Shown: positions 8,438 to 17,216 of the stretch, piece after piece
Numbering within the stretch: the first letter of the stretch is position 1
Layout of the letters: each line of letters begins with the position of its first letter
NCBI RefSeq assembly: GCF_009662475.1
Contig: NZ_CP045571.1
Location: forward strand, 2,850,501-2,914,500
DNA from: Acidithiobacillus thiooxidans ATCC 19377
GTDB taxonomy: Bacteria; Pseudomonadota; Gammaproteobacteria; Acidithiobacillales; Acidithiobacillaceae
DNA length: 64,000 bases
Reading direction: 5' to 3'
The notes under the pieces: generated by a model
The model's input: only the letters and a program-made list of their open reading frames with translations
What the model was told of the DNA's origin: nothing
Database searches by the model: none
Program-made: the position numbers and the translations under genes

Positions 8438-8737
8438 TTAGCTAGAAATAGGTGTATAGGCAAAGCAATATCCATGTGGGCTGATTTTGCCCGCAACCAC
8501 TTTACAGGTGCCATCCGCACTGGGAGAGGCTCCCGGTACAAAATGCGCGCAATTACTGCACATGTCCTTGCCACTGGGATGATCCTGATAACTGACAGAA
8601 CTTTTGCTTTGCAACCCACCTGCAGTACCAGCCTCAGCCATGGATGAAAACACCAAAGGAGCCACTGCGGCCGCTGCGGCCGCTGCGGCTATTTTACCTG
8701 TTGATTTCAACCATTCACGACGATTCATAGATTTCAT
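8438..8737 (-). CDS. high-potential iron-sulfur protein (HiPIP, Iro-like)
   Basis: A small periplasmic [4Fe-4S] electron carrier of 99 residues. It begins with a twin-arginine signal (NRREWLKSTGK followed by an Ala-rich hydrophobic segment, cleavage probably after AEA near residue 37). The mature part has four cysteines, Cys60, Cys63, Cys78 and Cys91, in HiPIP spacing. The ATG at 8737 was chosen because GGGAG precedes it and it puts the RR motif near the N terminus; the open frame runs further upstream but has no signal there. HiPIPs shuttle electrons between the bc1 complex or sulfur/iron oxidases and terminal oxidases. It lies 124 bp downstream of the YiiX-like gene and may have its own promoter. 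Confidence 0.9.
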   Translation of the reverse strand: MKSMNRREWLKSTGKIAAAAAAAAVAPLVFSSMAEAGTAGGLQSKSSVSYQDHPSGKDMCSNCAHFVPGASPSADGTCKVVAGKISPHGYCFAYTPISS

Positions 8738-8861
8738 AGTATATTCTCCCAAATGATGAATGAGGCGCCTATAAAGGGCCCACTTAGTTCTACGTAATCT
8801 GCGCCGGAATGGATGCAGGCAACAGAAAATTGATCCCCAGCATATATTCATAATTGGACAA

Positions 8862-9377
8862 TCAACTGCGTAGAGTAAAAACATTATTGAATACCGGCTT
8901 CATTCCGATCAAATCTCCCGGAAATACCACCTTCCGCAGCCCTACCAAGGGTATGGATAAAGTACTTAACTCCGCTGAGATCAGGTTGATCTGTATTTGC
9001 AAAAATGCCTTATAAACAAACTCGGAACAATATAATGCCCGATCATCCTGCAAGTCATAATTATCATCAAAAGGAATACGCAACTTCACCTGTTTATGAC
9101 ACCAGTGAAACAAATTTTCACACTGTGGTTCTACCAAGCTAATCGGTATGTAGCCCACTTTTACAGCACGTTCCGGCGCACAAAAATCGTCCAGGCTACC
9201 CATATGCACCCCACCTCGGGTGCGTTCCGTAGACGGTATGCTTTCAAATAAAGCACCACCTACCAAAACCCCGACATGCGTCCAGGGCCCGCGATTTTTG
9301 AGGCGTACCAGGCGTGCCTCCACCCCCAGCCCTTCGCGCAGCAGTAGATATGCCGTCAGTCCACACTCACGAACCAT
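8862..9377 (-). CDS. YiiX/YebB-like permuted NlpC/P60 hydrolase
   Basis: A 171-residue papain-like amidase of the permuted NlpC/P60 type. The expected triad can be seen: His34 in WTHVGVLVG, Glu45 in LFESIP and Cys117 in LYCSEFVYKAF. Family members cleave amide or ester bonds in cell-wall or lipid-linked substrates. The start overlaps the end of the upstream lipoprotein gene by 22 bp, which implies translational coupling. No clear signal peptide is visible with this start, so its location is uncertain. Confidence 0.7.
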   Translation of the reverse strand: MVRECGLTAYLLLREGLGVEARLVRLKNRGPWTHVGVLVGGALFESIPSTERTRGGVHMGSLDDFCAPERAVKVGYIPISLVEPQCENLFHWCHKQVKLRIPFDDNYDLQDDRALYCSEFVYKAFLQIQINLISAELSTLSIPLVGLRKVVFPGDLIGMKPVFNNVFTLRS

Positions 9378-9781
9378 TTCCCGTCCCTGCGTACCAGTTG
9401 CAACGTCGTATTCCGTGGGCTACCTTTCTCAGGAATCAGGCTGATAATCACCGTGGCATGTTCAACGCCATGTATCATGGTCCGTTGGTTTTTGACTATT
9501 TTGGCCTCCTTCAAACCGCCTTCAGCTTGCAGACGCTGATAAGTAGCCATCACATATCCATTCACTTTCGCTTCTTCGAGCCGCATTGCATAGGGTTGTG
9601 CAGGATTTTGCACTTCAGGTCCCCAATAAACCAGTTTGTCTACTTTCTGGATGTCCCCTTTCGCCATACCATGCACAAAATGCATAGCCGTATTCTCTGG
9701 ACCTGAACTCGAAAAAAGTCCACAAGCTGAGATTCCCACTGTTAATCCAGCCACTGTGAGTGTTTTTAGAATACTTCGCAC
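9356..9781 (-). CDS. small lipoprotein, DUF4878-like
   Basis: A 141-residue protein with a lipoprotein signal: a short hydrophobic segment ending in the lipobox ISAC, with lipidated Cys20. The mature part (HFVHGMAKGDIQKVDKLV ... RRDGKWFVSVD) resembles DUF4878/NTF2-like lipoproteins, in which a short alpha-beta cone fold ends in a GKWxV strand. No catalytic motif is visible. It sits in a run of exported genes on the minus strand. Confidence 0.6.
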   Translation of the reverse strand: MRSILKTLTVAGLTVGISACGLFSSSGPENTAMHFVHGMAKGDIQKVDKLVYWGPEVQNPAQPYAMRLEEAKVNGYVMATYQRLQAEGGLKEAKIVKNQRTMIHGVEHATVIISLIPEKGSPRNTTLQLVRRDGKWFVSVD

Positions 9782-9883
9782 ACAAATTCTCCTTGATTAA
9801 AGCGATCCAAAGAAAAACAGGCAATACCATAAGCAGCATCGCCTGTTAATCATGACGTCTTGACTAGTGATTCATCAAGCCAG

Positions 9884-10420
9884 TTATTGCACAGTTTTAC
9901 GTACCTTAATACTGGAATTGATTTCCACGCGCTGATTCAGGAAACGTCCCCGTGGCGTCGCATTGCTGGCGACGGGATCCAGATAGGAATGCCCCTTCGT
10001 CATAATCCGTGAAGCAGCTATACCATGCGCTTCCAGATAACCGGCAACGCTTTGTGCACGTTGCTCAGAGAGTTTTTGATTGTAAGCAAAACTACCTGTT
10101 TTACTGCAGTAACCATTCACATCCAGAACAGCGGCTGAATGTTTATGGGCAAAATCGGCCACCTGATCCAGCACGGCAATATCATGGCTGATCAGTTTGG
10201 AAGAATTGGTCTGGAAATTAATCCCGGTAATGGTAATTGGTTTACTCTCCAGAACCGTATGCTGCACCGGTGCAATAGGTGCCACAGGTGCGGGTTTTGC
10301 GGCTGGAGCCGCCGGTGCGGCCGGGGGAATCCCGGGAGAACAGGCAAAAGGATTAGTACCACAGCCAGCAGCGGCCAAGACCACTGCCACAGCCAGTGTT
10401 TGCTTGTATATTTTTTTCAT
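9884..10420 (-). CDS. OmpA-like peptidoglycan-associated lipoprotein
   Basis: A 178-residue protein starting at ATG 10420 (AAGGAGA upstream). It has a lipoprotein signal with lipobox AAGC at Cys20, a Pro/Ala-rich linker (about 32-55), then an OmpA C-terminal domain. The domain shows INFQTNSSKL, the NGYCSKTGS turn and LSEQRAQSVAGYL, and ends near RVEI, the usual peptidoglycan-binding fold. It probably anchors the outer membrane, or a neighbouring barrel, to the wall. The weak hairpin upstream may reduce read-through from the haemoglobin gene. Confidence 0.85.
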   Translation of the reverse strand: MKKIYKQTLAVAVVLAAAGCGTNPFACSPGIPPAAPAAPAAKPAPVAPIAPVQHTVLESKPITITGINFQTNSSKLISHDIAVLDQVADFAHKHSAAVLDVNGYCSKTGSFAYNQKLSEQRAQSVAGYLEAHGIAASRIMTKGHSYLDPVASNATPRGRFLNQRVEINSSIKVRKTVQ

Positions 10421-10489
10421 ATTACGTCTCCTTAGTAGCTGATTTTTTGGGTAGATGCATTCACTTTCTACAATTTTAATCAACAAATT

Positions 10490-10523
10490 CAATGACAAAA
10501 TAGGCCCCATCCAGGATGGAGCC
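10490..10523 (-). terminator. weak terminator or processing hairpin
   Basis: On the minus strand GGCTCCAT pairs with ATGGGGCC (10503-10523), followed by TATTTTGTCATT. The T-tract is poor, so this may only attenuate transcription between the haemoglobin and OmpA-like genes. Confidence 0.4.
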
Positions 10524-10587
10524 TGAAGTTCCCGATTTTGCTAGCGGGAGGAGGAGACTGCATACAACATTTACTTGATGTCCCTTT

Positions 10588-11064
10588 TCAGCCCAAGGGG
10601 CCGTTAGCGGTGACGATTTGTGGTTCCATGGAAGCCAGAATAGCAATCAGGTAATTCTGCGCCGACATGGGAATCCTTTGGGTTTGCATCGCATCCATCA
10701 TGTCCTGGGCCAGATAGTTGAAGGCTGCCGTAGTAACACCCATCCCTTCATGGGCTTTACGCATACTCAGGCCGGTGTATTTGCAGGGACCGCCCACCGC
10801 CATACACACCTGCTGCACCAATTCGTACTTCAGGTGGGGGATATTGGTATGTGCGAAGTAGTAGTTGATGTGCGGGTCATTAGCAACATTACCCACAAAC
10901 GTATTAATCAGCTTGGTAATGCCCGCCTTACCGCCGTACTGGGCATAGTAATCCTGAGCGGATGCGGTCGAAATTCCCATCATGGCAACAGCCGTATACC
11001 CTGCCGCCAAAGCGACACCCTTGGCTACTGCCGAAAGACGGGAAGAGGTTGGTATAAATGACAT
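10588..11064 (-). CDS. exported group 1 truncated haemoglobin
   Basis: A 158-residue protein. Residues 1-36 form a signal peptide (hydrophobic run AKGVALAAGYTAVAMM, cleavage near ASA). The rest is a 2-on-2 globin: YAQYGGKAGITKLINTFV, YYFAHTN with the CD1 Phe at about 70, and MRKAHEGMGV with proximal His105. Truncated haemoglobins bind O2 or NO; most are cytoplasmic, so export is unusual. AGAGGAG precedes the ATG and the gene starts 22 bp after the DUF3034 gene, so they are co-transcribed. A role in NO/O2 handling or electron transfer in the periplasm is inference. Confidence 0.85.
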   Translation of the reverse strand: MSFIPTSSRLSAVAKGVALAAGYTAVAMMGISTASAQDYYAQYGGKAGITKLINTFVGNVANDPHINYYFAHTNIPHLKYELVQQVCMAVGGPCKYTGLSMRKAHEGMGVTTAAFNYLAQDMMDAMQTQRIPMSAQNYLIAILASMEPQIVTANGPLG

Positions 11065-11086
11065 GGTAAACTCCTCTTAAATTAGG

Positions 11087-12205
11087 TCAAAAGCTGCTGG
11101 TCAGAGATAAATACAGACCGTTTTGGTTCTTTTCTGTGGCAATAGTACCCAAATCCACATAGGCTGCTGTCAGTGAAAGCTGCTTGTAGGGGAACCAAGC
11201 GACATAAACGTCTTTCCAGGCACTCGTTTTGGATACCGCATCACCGACAGCACCCAAATGTAGAGGAATACCTCCTCCCGGCGTAACAACTGTACCAGAA
11301 GCTGCTATGAGTTGATTTTGTGGCATATCTCGATACTCAGCACCCAAGACCACATGGCGGTTCAGAAAAACACCCACCGAAGCAGCCGTCAATACTTTGT
11401 AACCCATACCATTGACGCCACCGAAACCCAGCAAGCCTTGCTGATTGGCGTTGGTAACATCAATATTTACATCCGCTAAAGTCGTCAACCCGAATATACC
11501 GTTAATCCAGACTTTAGTAGCCGATAGATAATAGCTGACGCCATTACGCTTAACACCCAGTGTCGCTGCAAAATCTTTGGGCATCTCATTGTGGTGGAAA
11601 TCGACACCCACGGATACCTGTGGTTCCCACCAGTTTTGATCGTAAATAACATTCCCGAAGAGACGCACCTTCAGACCTACGATATCCTGATTTAAATCGT
11701 AATTGCTACCAAAAAATGCGGGACCCCCGGCAAATGCTTTATCGGCAGTCAAACCCGCTGTGGTCGTCGTTCCGTACGGGAAGGATACACCTGGTGTTGT
11801 TACTGCTGTGCCAAGAATCTTATTATCAAGTACCTGCCCTGTATTACCTAAACTAAACCCCTGCCGGGCAAAAGAGATCTCAACCCGGTTGAATAATCCG
11901 ACCGATGCGCCGTAAGCGTTCAAGTTATAGTTGTTCAGCAATACATGTGAATAAAAAGCGGTCGCGCCAATTTGCTGATTGGTGCCATAACCCGAAATCA
12001 CTGCCCAGGGGTTGATACCACCACCAGCAGCACCGTCTATCGCTGTTACTGCTCCGGTGCCCAAAATACGGCCCTGGCCAAATAAACAGGCCGAACCTAT
12101 CGCCGCATTGGCGGCCACAGGGACCATTGCACCCAACGTGCAGGCCACTGCCAGAATGACTGCTTTTGTAGCGGGTGATTTCGCAGACTTACCCATAATT
12201 TTCAT
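11087..12205 (-). CDS. DUF3034 outer-membrane beta-barrel protein
   Basis: A 372-residue protein with a signal peptide (about 1-34, ending ANA), a barrel-like pattern of alternating aromatic and polar strands, and a terminal Phe (SLTSSF), as recognised by the Bam machinery. The N-terminal EGAAGGGxxPW-like segment (DGAAGGGINPWAVISGYGT) matches my memory of DUF3034, a family of unknown cargo in beta- and gammaproteobacteria. AGGAGGAGG precedes the ATG. It is the first gene behind the sigma54-type promoter at 12262-12277. Confidence 0.78.
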   Translation of the reverse strand: MKIMGKSAKSPATKAVILAVACTLGAMVPVAANAAIGSACLFGQGRILGTGAVTAIDGAAGGGINPWAVISGYGTNQQIGATAFYSHVLLNNYNLNAYGASVGLFNRVEISFARQGFSLGNTGQVLDNKILGTAVTTPGVSFPYGTTTTAGLTADKAFAGGPAFFGSNYDLNQDIVGLKVRLFGNVIYDQNWWEPQVSVGVDFHHNEMPKDFAATLGVKRNGVSYYLSATKVWINGIFGLTTLADVNIDVTNANQQGLLGFGGVNGMGYKVLTAASVGVFLNRHVVLGAEYRDMPQNQLIAASGTVVTPGGGIPLHLGAVGDAVSKTSAWKDVYVAWFPYKQLSLTAAYVDLGTIATEKNQNGLYLSLTSSF

Positions 12206-12261
12206 ACCTCCTCCTAGCCGTTAAGCGGTTCTTGAATGCCAGAGCACTCAAAAAACTTAAG

Positions 12262-12277
12262 AGCAAGAAAGGGGCCA
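12262..12277 (-). promoter_or_regulatory. sigma54-type -24/-12 promoter for DUF3034-haemoglobin cluster
   Basis: Read on the minus strand, TGGCCCCTTTCTTGCT has GG and GC exactly 12 bp apart and a perfect TTGCT -12 box. Transcription would start near 12250, about 45 nt before the DUF3034 ATG. Confidence 0.78.
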
Positions 12278-12395
12278 AAATCTCAGAAACCTCTACAACA
12301 CACAAGAATTATTTGTAACAACTTGTTTATTATGAACAAGCATCAACACATCATACAAATAGAACTGTTTGTATTTCTTCTGATTCTGCATGACA

Positions 12396-12427
12396 CGTCA
12401 TGACATCTCTACAGTTTCGTCATGACA
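12396..12427. promoter_or_regulatory. palindrome pair, candidate activator-binding sites (UAS)
   Basis: CGTCATGACA occurs at 12396-12405 and 12418-12427, centres 22 bp (two helical turns) apart. The copy nearer the promoter is centred 125 bp upstream of its GG, the same distance as at the dsrE operon. Confidence 0.75.
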
Positions 12428-12467
12428 GAAACTGCTGATCTGCCTTCTCTGGCTTAAAATGCAGGAC

Positions 12468-12503
12468 ATAAAAAATCCGGTATCGATGTTACCGATACCG
12501 GAT
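12468..12503 (-). terminator. rho-independent terminator of phosphoribulokinase gene
   Basis: ATCCGGTATCG (12475-12485) pairs with CGATACCGGAT (12493-12503), an 11-bp perfect stem, followed on the minus strand by TTTTTAT. Confidence 0.9.
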
Positions 12504-12529
12504 GTCACCAGGATGAAACTAACGCGCTA

Positions 12530-13402
12530 TCAGAGTGCTTCTTTTTTTTCATCCAGCATCTGTTCAATGCGCGGACCGAGAATCACTTCCATGGCGAAGC
12601 CCATTTTCGTACCCGGAATAACCAGGGTATTGGAGCGCGACATAAAGCTTCCGGGAATCATTTGCAATAAGGTCGGGAAATGCTCAATTTTGTGATCCCG
12701 AAAGCGAATGACTACCATGCTCTCATCAGGTGTGGGAATATCCCGGGCAATGAAAGGATTGGATGTATCCACCAAAGGGACACGTTGAAAGTTGATATGC
12801 GCGCGCGAAAACTGGGGGGTTATATGATTAATATAATCGGGCATGCGGCGCAAAATTGTGTCCACAATGGCTTCCGCTGAATACCCACGCTGGGAATTAT
12901 CACGATGAATTTTCTGGATCCATTCGAGATTCACAACCGGCACGACACCAACCAGAAGATCCACATAATTGGCGACATCCACATCTTCGGTTTTCACCCC
13001 GCCGTGCAGCCCTTCATAAAAAAGCAGATCGGTGCCAGTAGGCATATCCTGCCATGGCGTAAAGGTTCCCGGAGCACTACCCCGCAGTTCCGCTTCCTCA
13101 TCATCATGCACGTAGTAACGCATCTGGCCATGACCGGTCTCTCCGTAACTACGGAACAGACGTTCCAGAGACTCAAAATCATTACCTTCGGGACCAAAGT
13201 GGCTGATGGTCTTACCTTCTGCTGCTGCTTTGGCAATGGCTTCACGCATTTCCGCCCGGTTATAACGGTGAAAACTGTCTCCTTCAATGATGACCGGATT
13301 GACCTTCAGGCGCCGGAAAATGTCATGAAATGCATGTTTGACCGTAGTTGTACCAGCTCCCGAAGAGCCGGTGACCGCAACAACAGGATACTTTTTAGAC
13401 AT
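12530..13402 (-). CDS. prk: phosphoribulokinase, bacterial class I
   Basis: Phosphorylates ribulose 5-phosphate to ribulose 1,5-bisphosphate, the step unique to the Calvin cycle with RuBisCO. The 290-residue length and the start YPVVAVTGSSGAGTTT (Walker A at about 11-18) fit the octameric proteobacterial class. AGAGGTT lies upstream of the ATG. It stands alone here, away from cbb carboxysome or RuBisCO genes, with its own terminator. It shows that the organism fixes CO2. Confidence 0.95.
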   Translation of the reverse strand: MSKKYPVVAVTGSSGAGTTTVKHAFHDIFRRLKVNPVIIEGDSFHRYNRAEMREAIAKAAAEGKTISHFGPEGNDFESLERLFRSYGETGHGQMRYYVHDDEEAELRGSAPGTFTPWQDMPTGTDLLFYEGLHGGVKTEDVDVANYVDLLVGVVPVVNLEWIQKIHRDNSQRGYSAEAIVDTILRRMPDYINHITPQFSRAHINFQRVPLVDTSNPFIARDIPTPDESMVVIRFRDHKIEHFPTLLQMIPGSFMSRSNTLVIPGTKMGFAMEVILGPRIEQMLDEKKEAL

Positions 13403-13491
13403 GGTATGAACCTCTTATAGTGAAAAATTCTTTTGCTGACCAATATATTCCATGGCCGTCTTGAATCCAGTTTAACAAAGGTTATCAGCCG

Positions 13492-13543
13492 GTCAACATA
13501 AAACACGCCATTACCAACGCTTTCGAGGCTTCGATAATGGCGT
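13492..13543 (-). terminator. terminator of metK-ahcY-metF side
   Basis: ACGCCATTA (13505-13513) pairs with TAATGGCGT (13535-13543); on the minus strand TGTTTTATG follows. It lies just after the metF stop. Confidence 0.65.
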
Positions 13544-13552
13544 CAAAAGTAC

Positions 13553-14371
13553 TTAAAGCCCGAGATTCTGCCAGATGGCCGTAGTCGCCTCGGACTGATT
13601 CAGCGTATAAAAATGCAGGCTGGGTGCGCCTTGCGCAAGTAATGTCTCACACTGCCGACTCAGCAACTCAATCCCCAACTGATATTGGGACTGCAGATCT
13701 TCCCCATAAGCTTCCATGCGGCGCCGCAGATATTGCGGTAATTCGGCTCCGCACATGGCCGAAAAACGGGAAATCTGTTCAAAATTTGTGATGGGCATGA
13801 CACCCACTACAATCGGCACCTCAACGCCCCGCCGTTGTAAATCATCCCGGAGCTGCAAGTACGCATCGGGATTATAAAAATACTGGGTGATAACCGCATC
13901 TGCACCCGACTGCACCTTTTCCACTAGATGCTGCAAATCCTCTTCAGCAGAAACGGCCTTGGGATGCACTTCCGGATAACCGGCTACATAAATTTTAAAA
14001 CCGCCGAACTGACGGATAAAACCCACCAGATCGGCTGCATATTCAAAATGACCAGGGTTACTCATGCCTTCTGGTAAATCACCACGCAGGGCGACAATGC
14101 GCTGAATACCTTGGGCCCGGTAATCTTCCAGAATCTCCCGGATACCCGATTCCGTTGAGCCAATGCACGAAAGATGCGGAACAGCTTCCAGATCATAGTC
14201 CTTGCGGATCATGTCCACCGTGGCAAAAGTTCGTTCACGGGTGGAACCACCAGCCCCAAAAGTCACTGAGGCATATTCCGGCCCCAAAGGTAACAGAGCA
14301 GCAATGGTTTCGCGCAGGCGCTCCTCGCCTGCAGCATTTTTGGGCGGAAAAAACTCGACGGAGTGCGCCAT
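13553..14371 (-). CDS. metF: methylenetetrahydrofolate reductase
   Basis: A flavoenzyme reducing 5,10-methylene-THF to 5-methyl-THF for methionine synthesis. At 272 residues it has the length of bacterial MetF. Typical segments are VEFFPPKNAAGEE at the N terminus, VTFGAGGSTRERT and DAVITQYFYN. The start overlaps the ahcY stop by one base (TGATG), so the two genes are translationally coupled. It provides the methyl group used to rebuild methionine after AhcY releases homocysteine. Confidence 0.95.
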   Translation of the reverse strand: MAHSVEFFPPKNAAGEERLRETIAALLPLGPEYASVTFGAGGSTRERTFATVDMIRKDYDLEAVPHLSCIGSTESGIREILEDYRAQGIQRIVALRGDLPEGMSNPGHFEYAADLVGFIRQFGGFKIYVAGYPEVHPKAVSAEEDLQHLVEKVQSGADAVITQYFYNPDAYLQLRDDLQRRGVEVPIVVGVMPITNFEQISRFSAMCGAELPQYLRRRMEAYGEDLQSQYQLGIELLSRQCETLLAQGAPSLHFYTLNQSEATTAIWQNLGL

Positions 14372-15777
14372 CAGTAACGATACGCGTCGTTCTTGAAAGG
14401 CCCGTGGACGTCAACGCCCAGATATTCGGCTTGAGCTGTTGTCAACTGGGTCAGCACCCCGGCAAAACCTTCCACCATGTAACGGGCCACTTCTTCATCC
14501 AGGGTTTTCGGCAGGACGGTGACGCTGATGTGCGAAGACTTCTGTGCGGCAGGCAGATCAGCAAAGCGCTCCCCGTAAAGATGTATCTGCGCCAACACCT
14601 GATCGGCAAAAGAACCATCCATGATGCGACTGGGATGCCCGGTAGCATTGCCCAGATTCACCAGTCTGCCTTCAGAAAGGAGAATCAGGTAATCATCACT
14701 GTCTGCATCAAAGTCCCTGCCTGCCGGCGCATCACGATACACTTTATGCACCTGAGCCTTAACCTCGTCCCAGGCCCAGTTCGCACGCATGAAAGCCGTA
14801 TCAATTTCATTATCGAAATGACCAATATTACAAACGACAGCGCCTTTCTTGAGGGCCTTCAACATGCCCGCATCGCAGACATTGTAATTACCGGTAGCAG
14901 TAACCAGTAAGTCCGTCTGGCCCAGCAGATCCCGATCAATACAGGCATCGGTACCATCGTTGATACCCTTTTTGTAGGGCGAAACCACTTCATACCCATC
15001 CATGCAGGCCTGCATGGCACAAATGGGATCCACTTCGGTGACGCGCACAATCATGCCTTCCTGACGCAGGGAGGCTGCCGAGCCCTTGCCCACATCCCCA
15101 TAGCCCAGAACCAGGGCGCGCTTACCAGACAACAAATGGTCCGTGGCTCGCTTGATGGCATCATTGAGGGAGTGACGACAACCGTATTTGTTGTCATTTT
15201 TGCTTTTGGTCACCGAGTCGTTGACATTGATGGCCGGCACCTTGAGCTTGCCTTCCCTGGCCATTTCCCAAAGACGATGCACACCTGTGGTCGTTTCTTC
15301 GGAAACACCATGGATGCCCTCCAGCAACTCGGGATACTTCTCATGGAGCAATCCTGTGAGGTCTCCACCATCATCCAGCAGCATATTGGGGCGCCAGCCG
15401 TCAGGACCCATAATGGTCTGTTCTACGCACCACCAGTATTCTTCCTCGCTTTCGCCCTTCCAGGCAAAAACAGGAACGCCTGCGGCTGCAACAGCTGCTG
15501 CAGCCTGATCCTGCGTAGAAAAAATGTTGCAGGAAGACCAGCGCACTTCAGCCCCCAAAGCCACCAGGGTTTCGATAAGTACAGCGGTCTGGATGGTCAT
15601 ATGAATGCAGCCCGCAATACGCGCACCCTGCAAGGGCTGCTGAGCCTGATATTTCCGGCGGATAGCCATCAATGCCGGCATTTCCGTTTCAGCAATACGG
15701 ACTTCCTTACGTCCCCAGGCGGCCAGAGACATATCAGCCACTTTAAAGTCTTCACCCGTTTTAAGCACAGCATTCAT
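14371..15777 (-). CDS. ahcY: adenosylhomocysteinase
   Basis: Hydrolyses S-adenosylhomocysteine to adenosine and homocysteine using bound NAD. It is 468 residues from ATG 15777, chosen because AAAGGA lies at good spacing (the frame extends 7 codons further). The NAD-binding glycine motif [10 protein letters not shown] and the C-terminal PFKNDAYRY tail, which contributes to the neighbouring active site, are present. An SAH riboswitch precedes the gene, so it should be induced when SAH builds up. Confidence 0.95.
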   Translation of the reverse strand: MNAVLKTGEDFKVADMSLAAWGRKEVRIAETEMPALMAIRRKYQAQQPLQGARIAGCIHMTIQTAVLIETLVALGAEVRWSSCNIFSTQDQAAAAVAAAGVPVFAWKGESEEEYWWCVEQTIMGPDGWRPNMLLDDGGDLTGLLHEKYPELLEGIHGVSEETTTGVHRLWEMAREGKLKVPAINVNDSVTKSKNDNKYGCRHSLNDAIKRATDHLLSGKRALVLGYGDVGKGSAASLRQEGMIVRVTEVDPICAMQACMDGYEVVSPYKKGINDGTDACIDRDLLGQTDLLVTATGNYNVCDAGMLKALKKGAVVCNIGHFDNEIDTAFMRANWAWDEVKAQVHKVYRDAPAGRDFDADSDDYLILLSEGRLVNLGNATGHPSRIMDGSFADQVLAQIHLYGERFADLPAAQKSSHISVTVLPKTLDEEVARYMVEGFAGVLTQLTTAQAEYLGVDVHGPFKNDAYRY

Positions 15778-15830
15778 GTAGGTAGTTCCTTTGATCATGA
15801 AAGCGAGCGCGGTTTTACACGAAGGAAAAC

Positions 15831-15880
15831 GGGCCGAGCCTGACCACCAGAGACCTGGCGACTGCAGCGCTCCTCGGCCC
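15831..15880 (-). ncRNA. SAH riboswitch in the ahcY leader
   Basis: The minus strand between metK and ahcY has the conserved SAH-aptamer core CCGAGGAGCGCTGCAG, an internal hairpin (CCAG-GTCT-CTGG), and TCAGGCTCGG closing the main stem GGGCCGAG/CTCGGCCC. In this class SAH binding switches expression on. It lies about 54 nt upstream of the ahcY ATG. Confidence 0.88.
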
Positions 15881-15918
15881 GAACTTCCGGCGGAGAGGTT
15901 CTCCGCGCAGAGGTCTTT

Positions 15919-17088
15919 TTATCGCAATCCAGCAGCATCCCGCAAGGCTGCAGCCTTGTCGGTACGTTCCCAGGTAAATTCCGGTTCTTCACGACCGAAA
16001 TGCCCATAAGCAGCGGTTTTACCATAAATCGGACGGAGCAGATCCAGCATCTGAATAATACCCTTGGGACGCAGATCAAAATGCTCACGGACCAGCGCCG
16101 CGATGCGATCATCATCAATTTTACCGGTGCCAAAAGTATCAACCATCAGGCTGACCGGCTGGGATACCCCAATGGCATAAGCCACCTGAACTTCACAGCG
16201 ACTCGCCAGACCTGCAGCAACAATATTTTTAGCAACGTAACGACCGGCGTAAGAAGAAGATCGGTCTACCTTGGAAGGATCCTTACCTGAAAAAGCACCA
16301 CCACCGTGACTGCCCTGACCACCGTAGGTGTCTACAATGATTTTGCGGCCCGTCAGGCCACAATCGCCTACGGGTCCGCCAATGACAAAGCGTCCGGTGG
16401 GGTTGATCAGATATTTGGTATCCTTGTGCAGCATTTCCGGCGGCAATACCGGCTTGATGATTTCTTCCCGCACCGCTTCCACCAGATCGGCATGACTGAT
16501 ATCTGGGCTGTGCTGGGTGGAGAGGACGACGGCATCAATAGCCACCGGGCGACCATCTTCGTAGCGCACCGTCACTTGACTTTTGGCGTCGGGACGTAAC
16601 CAGGGCAAGCGGCCATCCTTGCGTACCAAAGCCTGGCGCTCGGTCAGACGATGGGCGAAATAAATAGGAGTTGGCATCAGCACGTCGGTTTCATCACAGG
16701 CAAAACCGAACATGAGGCCCTGATCACCAGCACCCTGGTCCAGATCCAGACCAGCCCCTTCATTCACACCCTGGGCAATATCCGGAGACTGCTTGTCGAG
16801 CGTCTGCATCACTGCGCAGGAGGCCCAGTCAAAGCCCATTTCCGATGAATCATAGCCAATCCGGCGCACCGTCTGACGGGCAACGTCTGCATAATCGACG
16901 GTAGCCGTCGTCGTAATTTCACCCGCCAGAACAATAAGGCCGGTAGTAATGAGAGTTTCAGCAGCTACCCGACCACGCGGATCCTGCGCCAGAATGGCAT
17001 CAAGGATGGCATCGGAAATCTGGTCTGCGACCTTATCGGGATGACCTTCGGAAACAGACTCAGAAGTAAAAAGATGGCTTTTGGACAT
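15919..17088 (-). CDS. metK: S-adenosylmethionine synthetase
   Basis: Makes SAM from methionine and ATP. It is 389 residues from ATG 17088 (AAGGAG upstream; the open frame runs 20 codons further). Signatures present are [23 protein letters not shown] (ATP-binding hexapeptide region) and [16 protein letters not shown]. The order metK-ahcY-metF on one strand assembles the SAM cycle. I looked for a SAM riboswitch upstream and saw none. Confidence 0.96.
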   Translation of the reverse strand: MSKSHLFTSESVSEGHPDKVADQISDAILDAILAQDPRGRVAAETLITTGLIVLAGEITTTATVDYADVARQTVRRIGYDSSEMGFDWASCAVMQTLDKQSPDIAQGVNEGAGLDLDQGAGDQGLMFGFACDETDVLMPTPIYFAHRLTERQALVRKDGRLPWLRPDAKSQVTVRYEDGRPVAIDAVVLSTQHSPDISHADLVEAVREEIIKPVLPPEMLHKDTKYLINPTGRFVIGGPVGDCGLTGRKIIVDTYGGQGSHGGGAFSGKDPSKVDRSSSYAGRYVAKNIVAAGLASRCEVQVAYAIGVSQPVSLMVDTFGTGKIDDDRIAALVREHFDLRPKGIIQMLDLLRPIYGKTAAYGHFGREEPEFTWERTDKAAALRDAAGLR

Positions 17089-17216
17089 GCGTTCAGGCTC
17101 CTTGCTGGCGTGGCCGATGAATTGATCGTCGACGGGGACAGAGCGCACTATAGCAAAGGATACACGGCCAAGCGAAGTGAAAGACGCTCACCCCGCAAAC
17201 AAAATCCACTCAAGCT

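Noticed and set aside
12220-12245. second sigma54-type promoter (TGGCATTCAAGAACCGC, minus strand)
   Set aside because: GG and GC are 14 bp apart instead of 12 and the -12 box is poor; the site at 12262-12277 is better.
17089-17216. SAM riboswitch upstream of metK
   Set aside because: I looked for SAM-I and SAM-II features in the leader and saw no matching core or terminator.
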